Part shown: one piece after another, positions 35,027-44,805 of the stretch
How the letters are laid out: every line of letters begins with the position of its first letter
Position numbering within the stretch: position 1 is the stretch's first letter
Made by a program: the position numbers and the translations under genes
NCBI RefSeq assembly: GCF_000425265.1
Contig: NZ_KE384344.1
Location: forward strand, 124,641-188,640
Direction: 5' to 3'
Length of the DNA: 64,000 bases
DNA from: Maridesulfovibrio zosterae DSM 11974
GTDB taxonomy: Bacteria; Desulfobacterota; Desulfovibrionia; Desulfovibrionales; Desulfovibrionaceae
The notes under the pieces: model-generated
Databases searched by the model: none
What the model saw: only the letters and a program-made list of their open reading frames with translations
Told to the model about the DNA's origin: nothing

Positions 35027-36508
35027 ATGGATATTTCGGTACGCAGGCACAGTGGAACAGTGGTCGTTGTCATGGGGGGAAGAATTGATGCCTATGGGGC
35101 CGGGGAACTTGATAAATCTCTGGATGAACTTTTGAGCGATGAAAATCTTGCTTGCATGGCTTTTGATATGACTGAGGTTCGCTACCTCAGCAGTGCCGGG
35201 ATAAGAATTATTGTAAGCTCTTTAAAAAAACTACGATCACGTAAAGGGGCTCTGGCTCTATGCGGAGTTCAAAGCTATTGTAAAAATGTTCTTGATACTG
35301 CCGGTATAAGCCGCTCACTTGATATATTTAAGACTCGCAGTGAGGCGATGAATTTTTTACAGGGTGTACACTGGGAAAGACAGGCTCTTGAGAATTGGGA
35401 GGGTATGGAGCAGATGAATTCGCCTATAGGTTGTTTTCGCTTTATTCCCGGAGAAAATACTCAGGCTGAGATTAAAATTATTGGTTCTGTTGCAGACATT
35501 TTTCATTCCAGAGTTGATGATAGCCGAATTTTTTCACGTCGATTTTCTCAGACAGAATATTCTATAGGAGTTGGAGGACTTGGCGAGATTCCTGAAGATT
35601 ATATGAAGGTGCTTGGAAGCATGATTACCATAGGCGGTACCATGGCCTGGCTGCCGACTGATGGTCATGATATGGCTGATTTTCTGGTTCCTCAGAATGA
35701 CACAGGATCAGTAATGATAAGAACTCCATTTAATTTGGCTTTATCGGGTGGATTTAACGAATATATTATGTTTGAATCTTCCGAGAAGGGAGGAACTACG
35801 CTTGATAAGCTGTATAGAGGGCTGTTTCTTCTGGCACGCAGGAGGCGTAGAGACTTCAAAGGGGTAATGGGGGTTGCTGCCTGGATGCAGACAAGCGAAC
35901 TTTATGCCGCTACTCTCATGAAATCTCCTGTCAGGGAGTATGCTCCTGAAAATAAGAGAACAATTAATGATCCTGTTAATAGTGATGACTGGCTGCGACG
36001 TGATGTTTTGCCTAGATACCGTGATGTGACTTGTCTTACCTGTGGTGTTGGAGTTGACCTTTCCTGTGACCTGTCTGTTTTTGACCAGTCCGGTATGTAT
36101 GCTGCTTTTTATATTGATCCCGGAACAGCCGGTGATAAAGGGCAGATATTAAATAATCACGGCGCTGTATTTGAAAAAATTGCCATGCCTGAAAAGATGG
36201 TCTGTCTCGATAAAATGGTTCATGACGTTACAGCTAAAGCCGAGTTTAAAGATATGCGTAAGCTTCGGGACTGTACCCGAGTTTCAAGAGCTTTTCTTGG
36301 CGTAAGCTATACTCAGAAATTCTCCCGTGACACTTCTGGATGGCAGGGGACGGCAATGGAAATGCCGATAAACCGTAATCTGGCCGATAAGCGTTATCGC
36401 AAAGAATCTGATTTTCCATCAATACCTGAAAAGAGGGAAGCTGAGCTTACAAAATTTCAGCAATTTTTAGAGGAACAGCAGACTAAACTTACTATGAACA
36501 AAAAATAG
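35027..36508 (+). CDS. STAS-domain protein with large unrecognised C-terminal region
   Basis: A 493-residue protein. Residues 1-105 form a STAS (anti-sigma antagonist) domain, with the phospho-acceptor-like serine in VRYLSSAGIRIIVSSLKKL. The remaining 390 residues are soluble and conserved-looking (ITIGGTMAWLPTDGHDMADF, MIRTPFNLALSGGFNEYIMF, FLLARRRRRDFKGVMGVAAW) but I cannot assign them to a family; some blocks faintly resemble SpoIIE/PP2C-like proteins. A role in partner-switch signalling is inferred from the STAS part only. It starts behind GAGGAG. Confidence 0.7.
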   Translation: MDISVRRHSGTVVVVMGGRIDAYGAGELDKSLDELLSDENLACMAFDMTEVRYLSSAGIRIIVSSLKKLRSRKGALALCGVQSYCKNVLDTAGISRSLDIFKTRSEAMNFLQGVHWERQALENWEGMEQMNSPIGCFRFIPGENTQAEIKIIGSVADIFHSRVDDSRIFSRRFSQTEYSIGVGGLGEIPEDYMKVLGSMITIGGTMAWLPTDGHDMADFLVPQNDTGSVMIRTPFNLALSGGFNEYIMFESSEKGGTTLDKLYRGLFLLARRRRRDFKGVMGVAAWMQTSELYAATLMKSPVREYAPENKRTINDPVNSDDWLRRDVLPRYRDVTCLTCGVGVDLSCDLSVFDQSGMYAAFYIDPGTAGDKGQILNNHGAVFEKIAMPEKMVCLDKMVHDVTAKAEFKDMRKLRDCTRVSRAFLGVSYTQKFSRDTSGWQGTAMEMPINRNLADKRYRKESDFPSIPEKREAELTKFQQFLEEQQTKLTMNKK

Positions 36509-36640
36509 AAATTTTGCGACTGAAAGTGATACACTGATGCTATTCTCATGTTGAAAAATGTGCTAGAATTAGTAATCATATCTATGATAGATATTAATAA
36601 ATAATAGGTAGTTATTCTCTGTCGCTCAGAGGGGGTAAAT

Positions 36641-37765
36641 ATGCGGATCAGTGCTTTTATTGTGTTTTTTTTGCTTTGTTCTTCAAGTGTTTTTGCAGGT
36701 GGTGATTCGATTAAAGTCGGGGTGCTCTATAATCTTACCGGTGCTATGGCGGCAATCGATCAACCAGGATTGCATGGAATGGAGCTTGCCAAAGATATTA
36801 TAAATGCTCAGGGCGGCGTCCTTGGCAAGAAGATCAGTCTGGTTGTTTCCGATTGTCGTTCAAATCTGGACTCCACTGTATTGGCTTCCAATATCCTCGC
36901 CGGGCAGGATGGTATGACCGCTGTTATTGGTCTAAATGATACTGACTATGTTATGGCTGCAGCACCAGCGGTTACCGCGCAGGATATTGTCTTTATTACA
37001 GCCGGTGCTACTATGCAAAATCTTCCCTATATGTATGGAAAATATTTTTTTATGGCGGCTTTCGGTGATAATATGCAGGCCAGAGCCGTAGCTAAATTCG
37101 CCAAGCGCAGACTGGAAACACAAAATGCATTTGTGGGGACAGATCTTTCTAATGAATTTACAAAAGCACTCTCCAAATATTTTAAGCGCAGGTATCGTAA
37201 ATATGGTGGGAAAATAACTGACGAGGTCTGGTTCAGTTCCGGTGATGAAAACTTTCCAGTGCCGGGAGTAAAGGATCCGGCTCCTGATGTGCTTTTTCTG
37301 TCATCTATCCCGCCTGATGCGCCTAAATATGTGACCGCTTTGCGCAGTGCCGGCTTTAATCAGCCTATTGTCTCAGGTGATGGATTTGACACTCCTGGAT
37401 TAATGAAAATTCCGGCAGAGTATGCACACTCAATTTATTTTGCTACACACGTCGCTCTTGATAATCCTGATCCTGTTGTTCAAGAATTTGTAGATAGTTA
37501 TGAGCATGTTTTCGGAAGCAGGCCTGAATCTGGATTTGCCGCGCTTGGATACGATACTCTCATGCTTTTGGCTAACGCTATTGAGAAGGCTGGAAGTGAT
37601 AAACCGGAAGAAGTACGTGAAGCCCTTGCTTCCACCTTGGATTTTAAAGGTGTAACTGGTAATTTCAGTTATCCTGAAGGGATCAGAGTACCCATGAAAA
37701 GTGTTGATATCATGAAATACTCAAACGGAACATTTTCTTTTGTGGAGCAGATTAAACCAAATTAG
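36641..37765 (+). CDS. Branched-chain amino acid-type ABC solute-binding protein
   Basis: A 374-residue periplasmic binding protein with signal peptide (residues 1-19, SSVFA-GG). It is of the Leu/Ile/Val (LivJ/K, Peripla_BP_6) type: KVGVLYNLTGAMAAIDQPGL, NAQGGVLGKKISLVVSDCRS, VIGLNDTDYVMAAAPAVTAQ and EKAGSDKPEEVREALASTLD. No permease or ATPase genes are nearby, so it may be an orphan binder or part of a sensory system. It lies 132 bases after the STAS gene. Confidence 0.88.
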   Translation: MRISAFIVFFLLCSSSVFAGGDSIKVGVLYNLTGAMAAIDQPGLHGMELAKDIINAQGGVLGKKISLVVSDCRSNLDSTVLASNILAGQDGMTAVIGLNDTDYVMAAAPAVTAQDIVFITAGATMQNLPYMYGKYFFMAAFGDNMQARAVAKFAKRRLETQNAFVGTDLSNEFTKALSKYFKRRYRKYGGKITDEVWFSSGDENFPVPGVKDPAPDVLFLSSIPPDAPKYVTALRSAGFNQPIVSGDGFDTPGLMKIPAEYAHSIYFATHVALDNPDPVVQEFVDSYEHVFGSRPESGFAALGYDTLMLLANAIEKAGSDKPEEVREALASTLDFKGVTGNFSYPEGIRVPMKSVDIMKYSNGTFSFVEQIKPN

Positions 37766-37807
37766 ATGTCAGGGACCTATTAAATATAAAACGTTACGGA
37801 GAATCAG

Positions 37808-39313
37808 ATGGAATTTAATGTAGTAGTCGATCCTGCTGCGGCTTGGTCTGCGGATGCTGTTATATTTTTCGCCTTTAAAGATACTGACGACTATCTCCCG
37901 GGCTTTTCTTCCTGGATGTCTTCGGAAGCAGACTGGGTATCCGGCTCTCAAGCATTAAATGATTTTTCCGGTGAGCTTGGCAGTACTTCCGTTATATACG
38001 GGGCTGGAACATCTATCCAGCGGGTTTTGCTGGTTGGACTAGGTTCTGAAAATGAATTTGGTGTGGAACAGTTTTCTCAGGCTGTTGCCTCTGCTTTTCA
38101 AAAATGCCGTGAGCTTAAGTTTCGTATTGTAGGCGCTCCACTTCCTGCTTTTGAAGGCATTGTACTTGAAGATCGTTATGAGCATTTCGTGGTCGCAGCA
38201 ATAAGTGGTTTATATTCTTTTGATCAGTTTAAAACGAAGAAAGATGACAAGGCTGACTTACCTGAATCAGTGCGGTTTTTGACTGAAGAGGAGCCTGAGG
38301 AGTATTTTTTAGAATCCATTGCTAAAGGTAATGCCGTCGGTCTGGCTACCTCTTATGCCCGCGACCTAGTCAATCTGCCTCCCAATATTGCTAATCCTGT
38401 TTACCTTGCAGAAGAAGCCAAAAAAATGGCTAAAAAGTATGGCTTTAAATTTAAGACCATGAAACGGAAGGAAATAATCGATAAAGGTATGGGGGCATAC
38501 GCATCAGTGTTTCGTGGTTCTGTCGATGAGCCTCGTCTGATAACTCTTGAGTATTGTCCTAAAGATCTTGAGGGGACTAAGCCTTTGGTTTTGGTCGGTA
38601 AAGGGGTTACTTTTGATACCGGTGGTATTTCACTTAAACCGACTGGTTTCATTGAAGATATGAAATGTGATATGGCTGGAGCTGCAGCGATACTTGGTTT
38701 TTTCCAAGCTCTAGGTGAACTTAAGCCTGAAATTTCAATTGTTGGTATATTGCCGTGTGCTGATAATATGCCTGATGCATCAGCCACCCGTCCTGGAGAG
38801 GTTGTTACATCCTATTCTGGTAAAACTATTGAAATCCTGAATACCGATGCTGAGGGCCGATTGTTGCTTTGTGATGCGCTCGCGTATTCCAAGGTCTTTG
38901 AGCCTGCTGCGATAATAGATCTGGCAACACTTACCGGAGGCTGTATTATTGCTTTTGGCTGGAATGTTGCTGCTGTTATGGATAATTCTTCCAAGATGCA
39001 GGACTTGGTAATGGAATGCGGTATGAGTGTTGGGGAAAGATTTTGGCCTATGCCTCTTTGGGATATTTATAAGGATGAACTGAAAAGTGAAGTTGCTGAC
39101 ATTAAAAATATCGGTTCGAGAGAGGGGATGACTATTCATGCCGGAATGTTTCTTAAGGAATTCGTACCTGAAAATGTTCCATGGGCACATTTAGATATAG
39201 CAGGGCCAGCTTGGAGAAAGAAAAAAACACCAGCAGGCGCGGCTGGTGGATCTGGGTTCGGTGTACGGACGCTTATAGAAATTGTTACCCGTATAGATTT
39301 AGGGGATATGTAG
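37808..39313 (+). CDS. pepA: Leucyl aminopeptidase (M17)
   Basis: A 501-residue M17 aminopeptidase. The two-metal active site is intact: VGKGVTFDTGGISLKP (Lys and Asp ligands), DMAGAAAILGF, and the signature NTDAEGRLLLCDALAY. The N-terminal domain (1-170) is the usual regulatory part. It releases N-terminal residues from peptides; some homologues also bind DNA. It starts 42 bases after the solute-binding protein gene, with ACGGAG before the ATG. Confidence 0.95.
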   Translation: MEFNVVVDPAAAWSADAVIFFAFKDTDDYLPGFSSWMSSEADWVSGSQALNDFSGELGSTSVIYGAGTSIQRVLLVGLGSENEFGVEQFSQAVASAFQKCRELKFRIVGAPLPAFEGIVLEDRYEHFVVAAISGLYSFDQFKTKKDDKADLPESVRFLTEEEPEEYFLESIAKGNAVGLATSYARDLVNLPPNIANPVYLAEEAKKMAKKYGFKFKTMKRKEIIDKGMGAYASVFRGSVDEPRLITLEYCPKDLEGTKPLVLVGKGVTFDTGGISLKPTGFIEDMKCDMAGAAAILGFFQALGELKPEISIVGILPCADNMPDASATRPGEVVTSYSGKTIEILNTDAEGRLLLCDALAYSKVFEPAAIIDLATLTGGCIIAFGWNVAAVMDNSSKMQDLVMECGMSVGERFWPMPLWDIYKDELKSEVADIKNIGSREGMTIHAGMFLKEFVPENVPWAHLDIAGPAWRKKKTPAGAAGGSGFGVRTLIEIVTRIDLGDM

Positions 39314-39405
39314 AAAGGATATATGGTGTTAATAGAGGGGTAACTCAGCAAGTCTGAGGTAAGATTCTTTATTTTTACTTTATTATCTATTTATTTGTAC
39401 ATTTG

Positions 39406-39455
39406 AAAATAAGGGTAAACACTGCCAGTCAGTTGGCTGTGTTTACCCTTATTTT
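39406..39455. terminator. Bidirectional terminator between pepA and the asparaginase gene
   Basis: Two 17-base arms around AAGGGTAAACAC (39406-39422 and 39439-39455) with a T-run after the right arm; it reaches the stop codon of the convergent asparaginase gene. Confidence 0.9.
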
Positions 39456-40465
39456 TATACACTTTCTTCAGCAAAAATTTCACGAATGACGTTCATATTG
39501 CATTCGCTTCCAATGAGCATCTGTAATAACAGGGTAGCCTTAAGTGCCGAGAGAGCTCCTGCTATAATAACTCCTTTCTGTTTTAGAAAGGCGGCTCCTC
39601 CGGGATAAGCATATATTGGCCATACTCCACCTTCGACACAGCGGGTGCATAGCACTACCGGAATATTCTTGGAAATACATTGTTCTATGCCTGAAACAAG
39701 TCCTGGAGGGGTGTTACCTGCTCCAAAACCTTCCAGAACTATTCCTTTAGCTCCGGCCTCGATAAGTTTTTCAAGAATAGTTGAGTCCATGCCCGGATGA
39801 CACCCTACAAGATGTACATTTTCTGCAGCTTTAGTGACCATAAAAGGCAGGCGTGGACGTCTACCTGATTTTGCCATGGTAAGAATGACTGATTCACCGG
39901 CAATAAATCCAATACGCCCTGTATTTTGACCGATAAAAGGATCAACGTTAAGCGAGCTTGATTTAATAGCATTGCGAGCAGCAAAAAGTTTATCTGCCAT
40001 CTGTATAATCACATCTGTTCCTTCCGGAGGAGGAAGGAGGCAGACTCTAACCGCATCAACGAGATTGCGGATTCCATCATATCCAGATTCATTGAAGTAA
40101 CGCATAGCTCCTGTCAGGATAACCGGTTTTGGTGATTTAACTGCAATATCGAGAACATATGCAGTTTCAGCCATGAGGTCGGTACCGTGTAGAATGACAG
40201 CTCCCAGAACTTGATCCTCAGCAAGATAGCCATCAACATCATGGGCAAGATTAAGCATCTTTTCCGGTGACATGTGCGGGCTGGGGACATCAGACCAGAG
40301 TATAGGGCGAATTGTGATATCGTGTTCGTCGGGGGTAATTTCGGTAAGAAGTTTGGTAAAATTATCATCGGGAACGACTCCGCCTGCATCCGGTTTATCG
40401 CTCATTCCGATTGTTCCACCTGTAAATATGAGAATTACCTCACCTGAAAGATTCTTTGAACCCAT
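39455..40465 (-). CDS. Type I L-asparaginase
   Basis: A 336-residue cytoplasmic asparaginase. The two catalytic threonine regions are present: VILIFTGGTIGMSD at the N-terminus and GAVILHGTDLMAETAYVLDI in the middle. GFGAGNTPPGL and VLCTRCVEGGVW are also typical. It hydrolyses asparagine to aspartate and ammonia. No signal peptide is visible, which fits the type I (AnsA) class. It is a single-gene unit on the minus strand. Confidence 0.93.
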   Translation of the reverse strand: MGSKNLSGEVILIFTGGTIGMSDKPDAGGVVPDDNFTKLLTEITPDEHDITIRPILWSDVPSPHMSPEKMLNLAHDVDGYLAEDQVLGAVILHGTDLMAETAYVLDIAVKSPKPVILTGAMRYFNESGYDGIRNLVDAVRVCLLPPPEGTDVIIQMADKLFAARNAIKSSSLNVDPFIGQNTGRIGFIAGESVILTMAKSGRRPRLPFMVTKAAENVHLVGCHPGMDSTILEKLIEAGAKGIVLEGFGAGNTPPGLVSGIEQCISKNIPVVLCTRCVEGGVWPIYAYPGGAAFLKQKGVIIAGALSALKATLLLQMLIGSECNMNVIREIFAEESV

Positions 40466-40639
40466 TTTATTTCTCCGAAAAGTGTGGATTATGTGAAAAT
40501 CTGGTAACGCAGGATCTCTTATTTAGCAACAAATGAAAAAATTAAATATCGGGAAGTGTCTTTTTGCTTTTTTTATAACTGCGCTGTGGTATAGTGAATA
40601 CTAGCTTACACTGTAATTAGGTTTCGGAGGTTTTTTAAA

Positions 40640-42613
40640 GTGGCTGTATTTGAGCGTGATATCTTACAGGCTGTTGAATTTATCGCTCAACACTATCCGG
40701 GTGTAGTGGTTGTCCTGAATGATGATAAAAGAGTTGTTTTTGTCGGAGGAATTGAAGCAAGAATTCTCTCCGGGCTCATCAGTTCTGGAGATTTTTTATC
40801 GTCATCTAAAATGTATAGCAGTGGATTTGAAGAATTTTTGAATACAGTTGTTCATTCTGAGTCAACTTTTTCAGGATATTACGAAAGTAAGGTCAGTGGG
40901 GTAAGCGAGGTTCTCTGGAATGGAAATTATTTGGAATCAGGGATAATTATTTTAAAAGGGAAAGTGGTCAGGGGGAATACTGGGTCTTTTTCTGAACCTG
41001 ACAATGAACTTGATGCACTCCGTGCTAAAGAGAGAATTTTTTCCACTTTGCTGAGTAATTTGCCGGGGATGGTTTACCGATGCAAAAATGATGTGGATTG
41101 GAGTTTGGATTTTGTCAGCGAGGGATGTCTTGAGCTTACAGGATATGAGGTTGAGGCTCTACTTGGAAATCGTGATATTGCTTATGCGGACCTTATTTTG
41201 CCCGAGTTCAGAGCTTATGTATGGGAATGTGTACAAGAGGCCATTCAGGATAATGAGCCCTATGAAATAATGTATAAGATTAGAACCTTATCAGGTGAAT
41301 TAAAGTGGGTTTGGGAAAAAGGAGTAGACGTTTACGAGGATGGAGAGTTTATCGGGTTGGAAGGTTTTATTACCGATGTGACTTTGCTGATGGAAACAGA
41401 GCAGGCTTTGCATCAAAGCGAAGAACGGTATCGGCTTATGGCAGAGAAAACAGGTCAGATGGTTTATGATCTAAACTTAAATACTAATGAGATAATCTGG
41501 GCGGGGGCTGTAAGGGAGATCTCCGGATGCACTGAAGAGGAATTCCAGTCAGTTGATTTGGATGGGTGGGAAAAATTAATACACCCTGATGACCGCGAGC
41601 ATGTTGTTGCAGATTTGGAAAAGAGCCTTAAGCGGGCATGCTCATTTGTGTCAACGTACAGGTTCAGGCGCAAAGATGGCAGTTTTTTATATGTTGAAGA
41701 TGAAGGCGATTTTTTGCTTGATGTCACTGGAAAACCTATACGTATGATTGGTGCTATCAAGAACTATTCTGATAAAATGAAAGTTCAGGAATTGATGATT
41801 CAGTCTGAAAAAATGACCACTGTGGCGAGTCTTTCAGCTGGTATGGCTCATGAAATTAATAATCCTCTCGGAGTCATTTCTCAATCAGCACAAAATATTG
41901 AACGCAGACTATTGCCTCATTTGGCAAAGAATAAAGAAGTTGCTGATAAAATAGGGGTACCTATTGCGCTGATAAGACAGTATTTAGATGAGCGTAATGT
42001 TACAACGATGCTTGACTCCATTAAAGAGGCTAGTTCTCGTGTTGCACGCACAATTGTGAACATGCTTAATTTCAGCCGCAAATCTGGCGAGGATAAAAAA
42101 AATTGTAACCTTAAAGAATTACTGGAACAGGCTCTTGAGAAGGTGAAGACTGATTTAAATTCATGTGCAGAGTATGAGTTTAGCCGTGTAAATATAATTA
42201 AAAATATACAGCCTGATTTACCGGAAATTTTATGTTTTGGAGCAGAAATTGAACGAGTATTCTTTCAACTGGTTAAGAATTCAGCGCAGATAATATGTTC
42301 AAATAAATCTGTAATAGAAGAGCCCACTATAAAGATTAAACTTTTTAGCAATGATGCTTACTTAACAATAGAAATTGAAGACAACGGTCCCGGCATGGAT
42401 GCCATTACCCGTAAAAAAGTATTTGAACCTTTTTTTACAACCAGAATAAACCAAAAGGGGAGCGGGCTGGGACTTTCAATCGTTTACTTTATTATTACCC
42501 ATAATCATGGGGGGGCAATCAGGCTTGATTCAGAACCGGGTGAAGGTTCTAAGTTTACAATCAGTCTGCCAAGAGGGCCTGTTGCAGATTTGTATTCTAA
42601 TGGTTCGTGGTAA
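40640..42613 (+). CDS. PAS-domain sensor histidine kinase
   Basis: A 657-residue soluble kinase starting at a GTG behind GGAGG. Residues 1-120 are a PAS-like or unrecognised sensor region. Two PAS domains follow (about 135-250 and 265-380, the second ending in RRKDGSFLYVEDEGDF). The dimerisation domain holds the phospho-accepting histidine in AGMAHEINNPLGVISQSA. The ATPase domain shows the N-box LVKNSAQII, EDNGPGM, and GSGLGLSIVYF. There are no membrane segments, so it senses a cytoplasmic signal. No response regulator is adjacent. Confidence 0.93.
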   Translation: MAVFERDILQAVEFIAQHYPGVVVVLNDDKRVVFVGGIEARILSGLISSGDFLSSSKMYSSGFEEFLNTVVHSESTFSGYYESKVSGVSEVLWNGNYLESGIIILKGKVVRGNTGSFSEPDNELDALRAKERIFSTLLSNLPGMVYRCKNDVDWSLDFVSEGCLELTGYEVEALLGNRDIAYADLILPEFRAYVWECVQEAIQDNEPYEIMYKIRTLSGELKWVWEKGVDVYEDGEFIGLEGFITDVTLLMETEQALHQSEERYRLMAEKTGQMVYDLNLNTNEIIWAGAVREISGCTEEEFQSVDLDGWEKLIHPDDREHVVADLEKSLKRACSFVSTYRFRRKDGSFLYVEDEGDFLLDVTGKPIRMIGAIKNYSDKMKVQELMIQSEKMTTVASLSAGMAHEINNPLGVISQSAQNIERRLLPHLAKNKEVADKIGVPIALIRQYLDERNVTTMLDSIKEASSRVARTIVNMLNFSRKSGEDKKNCNLKELLEQALEKVKTDLNSCAEYEFSRVNIIKNIQPDLPEILCFGAEIERVFFQLVKNSAQIICSNKSVIEEPTIKIKLFSNDAYLTIEIEDNGPGMDAITRKKVFEPFFTTRINQKGSGLGLSIVYFIITHNHGGAIRLDSEPGEGSKFTISLPRGPVADLYSNGSW

Positions 42614-42624
42614 GCTGGGTATAT

Positions 42625-42660
42625 AAAAAAGCCTTCCGGTTTGTGTTCGGAAGGCTTTTT
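42625..42660. terminator. Bidirectional terminator between the kinase gene and typA
   Basis: AAAAAGCCTTCCG and CGGAAGGCTTTTT form 13-base arms around a nine-base loop; A and T flanks let it work in both directions. Confidence 0.9.
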
Positions 42661-42681
42661 AAATTTGAATTGGAGTGCTGA

Positions 42682-44523
42682 TTACTTTTTATCTTTAATT
42701 TGTTTTCCGCGTGCCATGTGGCGTTTGGAAGAAGAAAGTTCCATCTTGCGCAGGCGGATGGATTCAGGTGTAATCTCAATAAGTTCGTCGTCCCTGATAA
42801 AATGCATGGCTCTTTCAAGAGTCATGGGACGAATAGGGGTAAGCGTAACCGCTTCGTCTTTACCAGAAGCACGCATGTTGGATAGCTTTTTCTCTTTGGT
42901 TGGGTTGATATTGATATCATTGTCCCTGTTATGCTCTCCAACGATCATACCTTCATATACTGGATCACCTGGTTCAACAAAAAGTTCACCACGTGGTTCG
43001 AGGTTGAAGATCGCGTAAGCAACGCTTTTACCGCTACGGTCAGCAACCAGTGAACCTGTGTAACGGGAAGGGAAATCTCCGCGGTAGTCGTCATAGCCGG
43101 CAAACAGAGAGTTCATAATTCCTGTTCCCTTGGTGTCGGTCAGAAATTCATCACGATAACCGATGAGAGAACGTGAAGGAGCTGAAAATTCCAAGCGTAC
43201 ACGACCTTTACCGTTGTTAACGAGGTTGCTCATTTTCGCTTTGCGTGAAGAAAGTTTTTCTGTAACTACGCCCATAAAGCATTCTTCGCAGTCGATAAAA
43301 ACCTGTTCCATAGGCTCAAGTTTTTTACCGTTTTCTTCTTTGAAAATAACTTCAGGTCTACCTACAGAAAGTTCAAAACCTTCACGGCGCATAGTTTCAA
43401 TCAAGATTGCGAGCTGGAATTCTCCACGACCCTTAACTATGAAACTGTCTTTTTCGGCACTTTCTTCAATTTTAACAGCAACGTTAAGCAGAGTCTCTTT
43501 ATTGAGCCTTTCACGAATCTTAGAAGACTGAACCAACTTTCCTTCAAGACCAGCCATGGGAGAGGTATTGATAGTAAAACGCATGGAAACAGTCGGTTCA
43601 TCAACAGTGATACGGGGCAATGCCTTCGGTGCTTCTTTAGTACAGATTGTATCACCGATGGTAACGCCTTCAATACCGGAAACAACTACGATATCACCTG
43701 GGTTGGCGATGTCGGTTTCACAGAAGGTGGGGCCGTCATAGCTCTGAATTTTGGTCAGGCGCAGAGAAACATTTTCGCCTTCTTCGTTGATGCAGACAAG
43801 AGGTTCGTTTTGCTTGGCAGATCCATGGATAACTTTACCAATGGCGAGTCGTCCAAGGTAGTCAGAGTAGCCCAGGTCTGAAACAAGCATCTGGAAAGGT
43901 TCAGTTTCGCAGTAAGATGGTCCTGGAAGAAAATCGATAACCATATCCATGAGCGGGTGCAGGTTTTCGCCTTTTTCTTCAAGAGTTTTTTGAGCAATTC
44001 CATCACGTCCGATAGCGTAAAGAATAGGAAATTCAAGCTGCTGTTCATTGGCATCAAGGTCAATGAAAAGGTCATAAACTTCGTCTAAGACTTCATCAGG
44101 ACGAGCATCACCGCGGTCAATTTTGTTGATGACAACGATAATTTTAAGGCCTGCTTCGAGAGCTTTTTTCAATACGAAGCGAGTCTGAGGGAGAGGTCCT
44201 TCAGAAGCATCAACAAGCAAAATTGCACCATCAGCCATGCTTAAGGAACGTTCAACTTCTCCGCCGAAGTCTGCGTGACCAGGGGTATCAATTATGTTGA
44301 TTTTTACGCCCCTCCAGTCAACTGCACAGTTTTTTGCAGCAATGGTGATGCCTCTTTCACGTTCAAGATCCATACTGTCCATAAGACGGTCATCTACTTC
44401 CTGTCCTTCTCTGAACAGTCCGCTTTGCTTGAACATACCATCAACCAAGGTTGTTTTACCATGGTCAACGTGTGCTATGATAGCTATATTTCTGATTTTT
44501 TCGTTAGTAGTCAATGTAGTCAC
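42682..44523 (-). CDS. typA: Ribosome-associated GTPase TypA/BipA
   Basis: The GTG at 44523 has GGAGG six bases upstream and opens at TTLTTNEKIRNIAIIAHVDH, the true family start; the frame extends further upstream but that part is not conserved. About 613 residues. G1 AHVDHGKTTLVDG, G3 DTPGHADFGGEVER and G4 NKIDRGDARP are intact, followed by EF-G-like domains and the BipA C-terminal domain. The protein acts on the ribosome during stress and assembly. Confidence 0.96.
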   Translation of the reverse strand: MTTLTTNEKIRNIAIIAHVDHGKTTLVDGMFKQSGLFREGQEVDDRLMDSMDLERERGITIAAKNCAVDWRGVKINIIDTPGHADFGGEVERSLSMADGAILLVDASEGPLPQTRFVLKKALEAGLKIIVVINKIDRGDARPDEVLDEVYDLFIDLDANEQQLEFPILYAIGRDGIAQKTLEEKGENLHPLMDMVIDFLPGPSYCETEPFQMLVSDLGYSDYLGRLAIGKVIHGSAKQNEPLVCINEEGENVSLRLTKIQSYDGPTFCETDIANPGDIVVVSGIEGVTIGDTICTKEAPKALPRITVDEPTVSMRFTINTSPMAGLEGKLVQSSKIRERLNKETLLNVAVKIEESAEKDSFIVKGRGEFQLAILIETMRREGFELSVGRPEVIFKEENGKKLEPMEQVFIDCEECFMGVVTEKLSSRKAKMSNLVNNGKGRVRLEFSAPSRSLIGYRDEFLTDTKGTGIMNSLFAGYDDYRGDFPSRYTGSLVADRSGKSVAYAIFNLEPRGELFVEPGDPVYEGMIVGEHNRDNDININPTKEKKLSNMRASGKDEAVTLTPIRPMTLERAMHFIRDDELIEITPESIRLRKMELSSSKRHMARGKQIKDKK

Positions 44524-44805
44524 GGATTCCTCCGGCGCATAAGATCTGCCATAAATTTCCCGTGCATCGGGATGGTGCAACAAAAATATGGGGCATAATC
44601 TCAGAGGCTGGTTAAATTAGAGATAAGGAGACGTTATTTAGGGCATATTGCCACTACTGGCAAGGGAAAAAATGTATTTAAAGGTTATATATATGCAACA
44701 GGTTTGTTTTTGTACACATTTTCGTGATTAAAAATAGGACAAAGCTCACTGTTGCACCCAATTCTTAATTACTTTATGAAGGGGCCATAAATTGAAGGAG
44801 CTCAT

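Noticed and set aside
44275..44598. 107-codon plus-strand frame opposite the typA start
   Set aside because: It is a shadow of the conserved GTPase domain on the other strand and has no ribosome-binding site.
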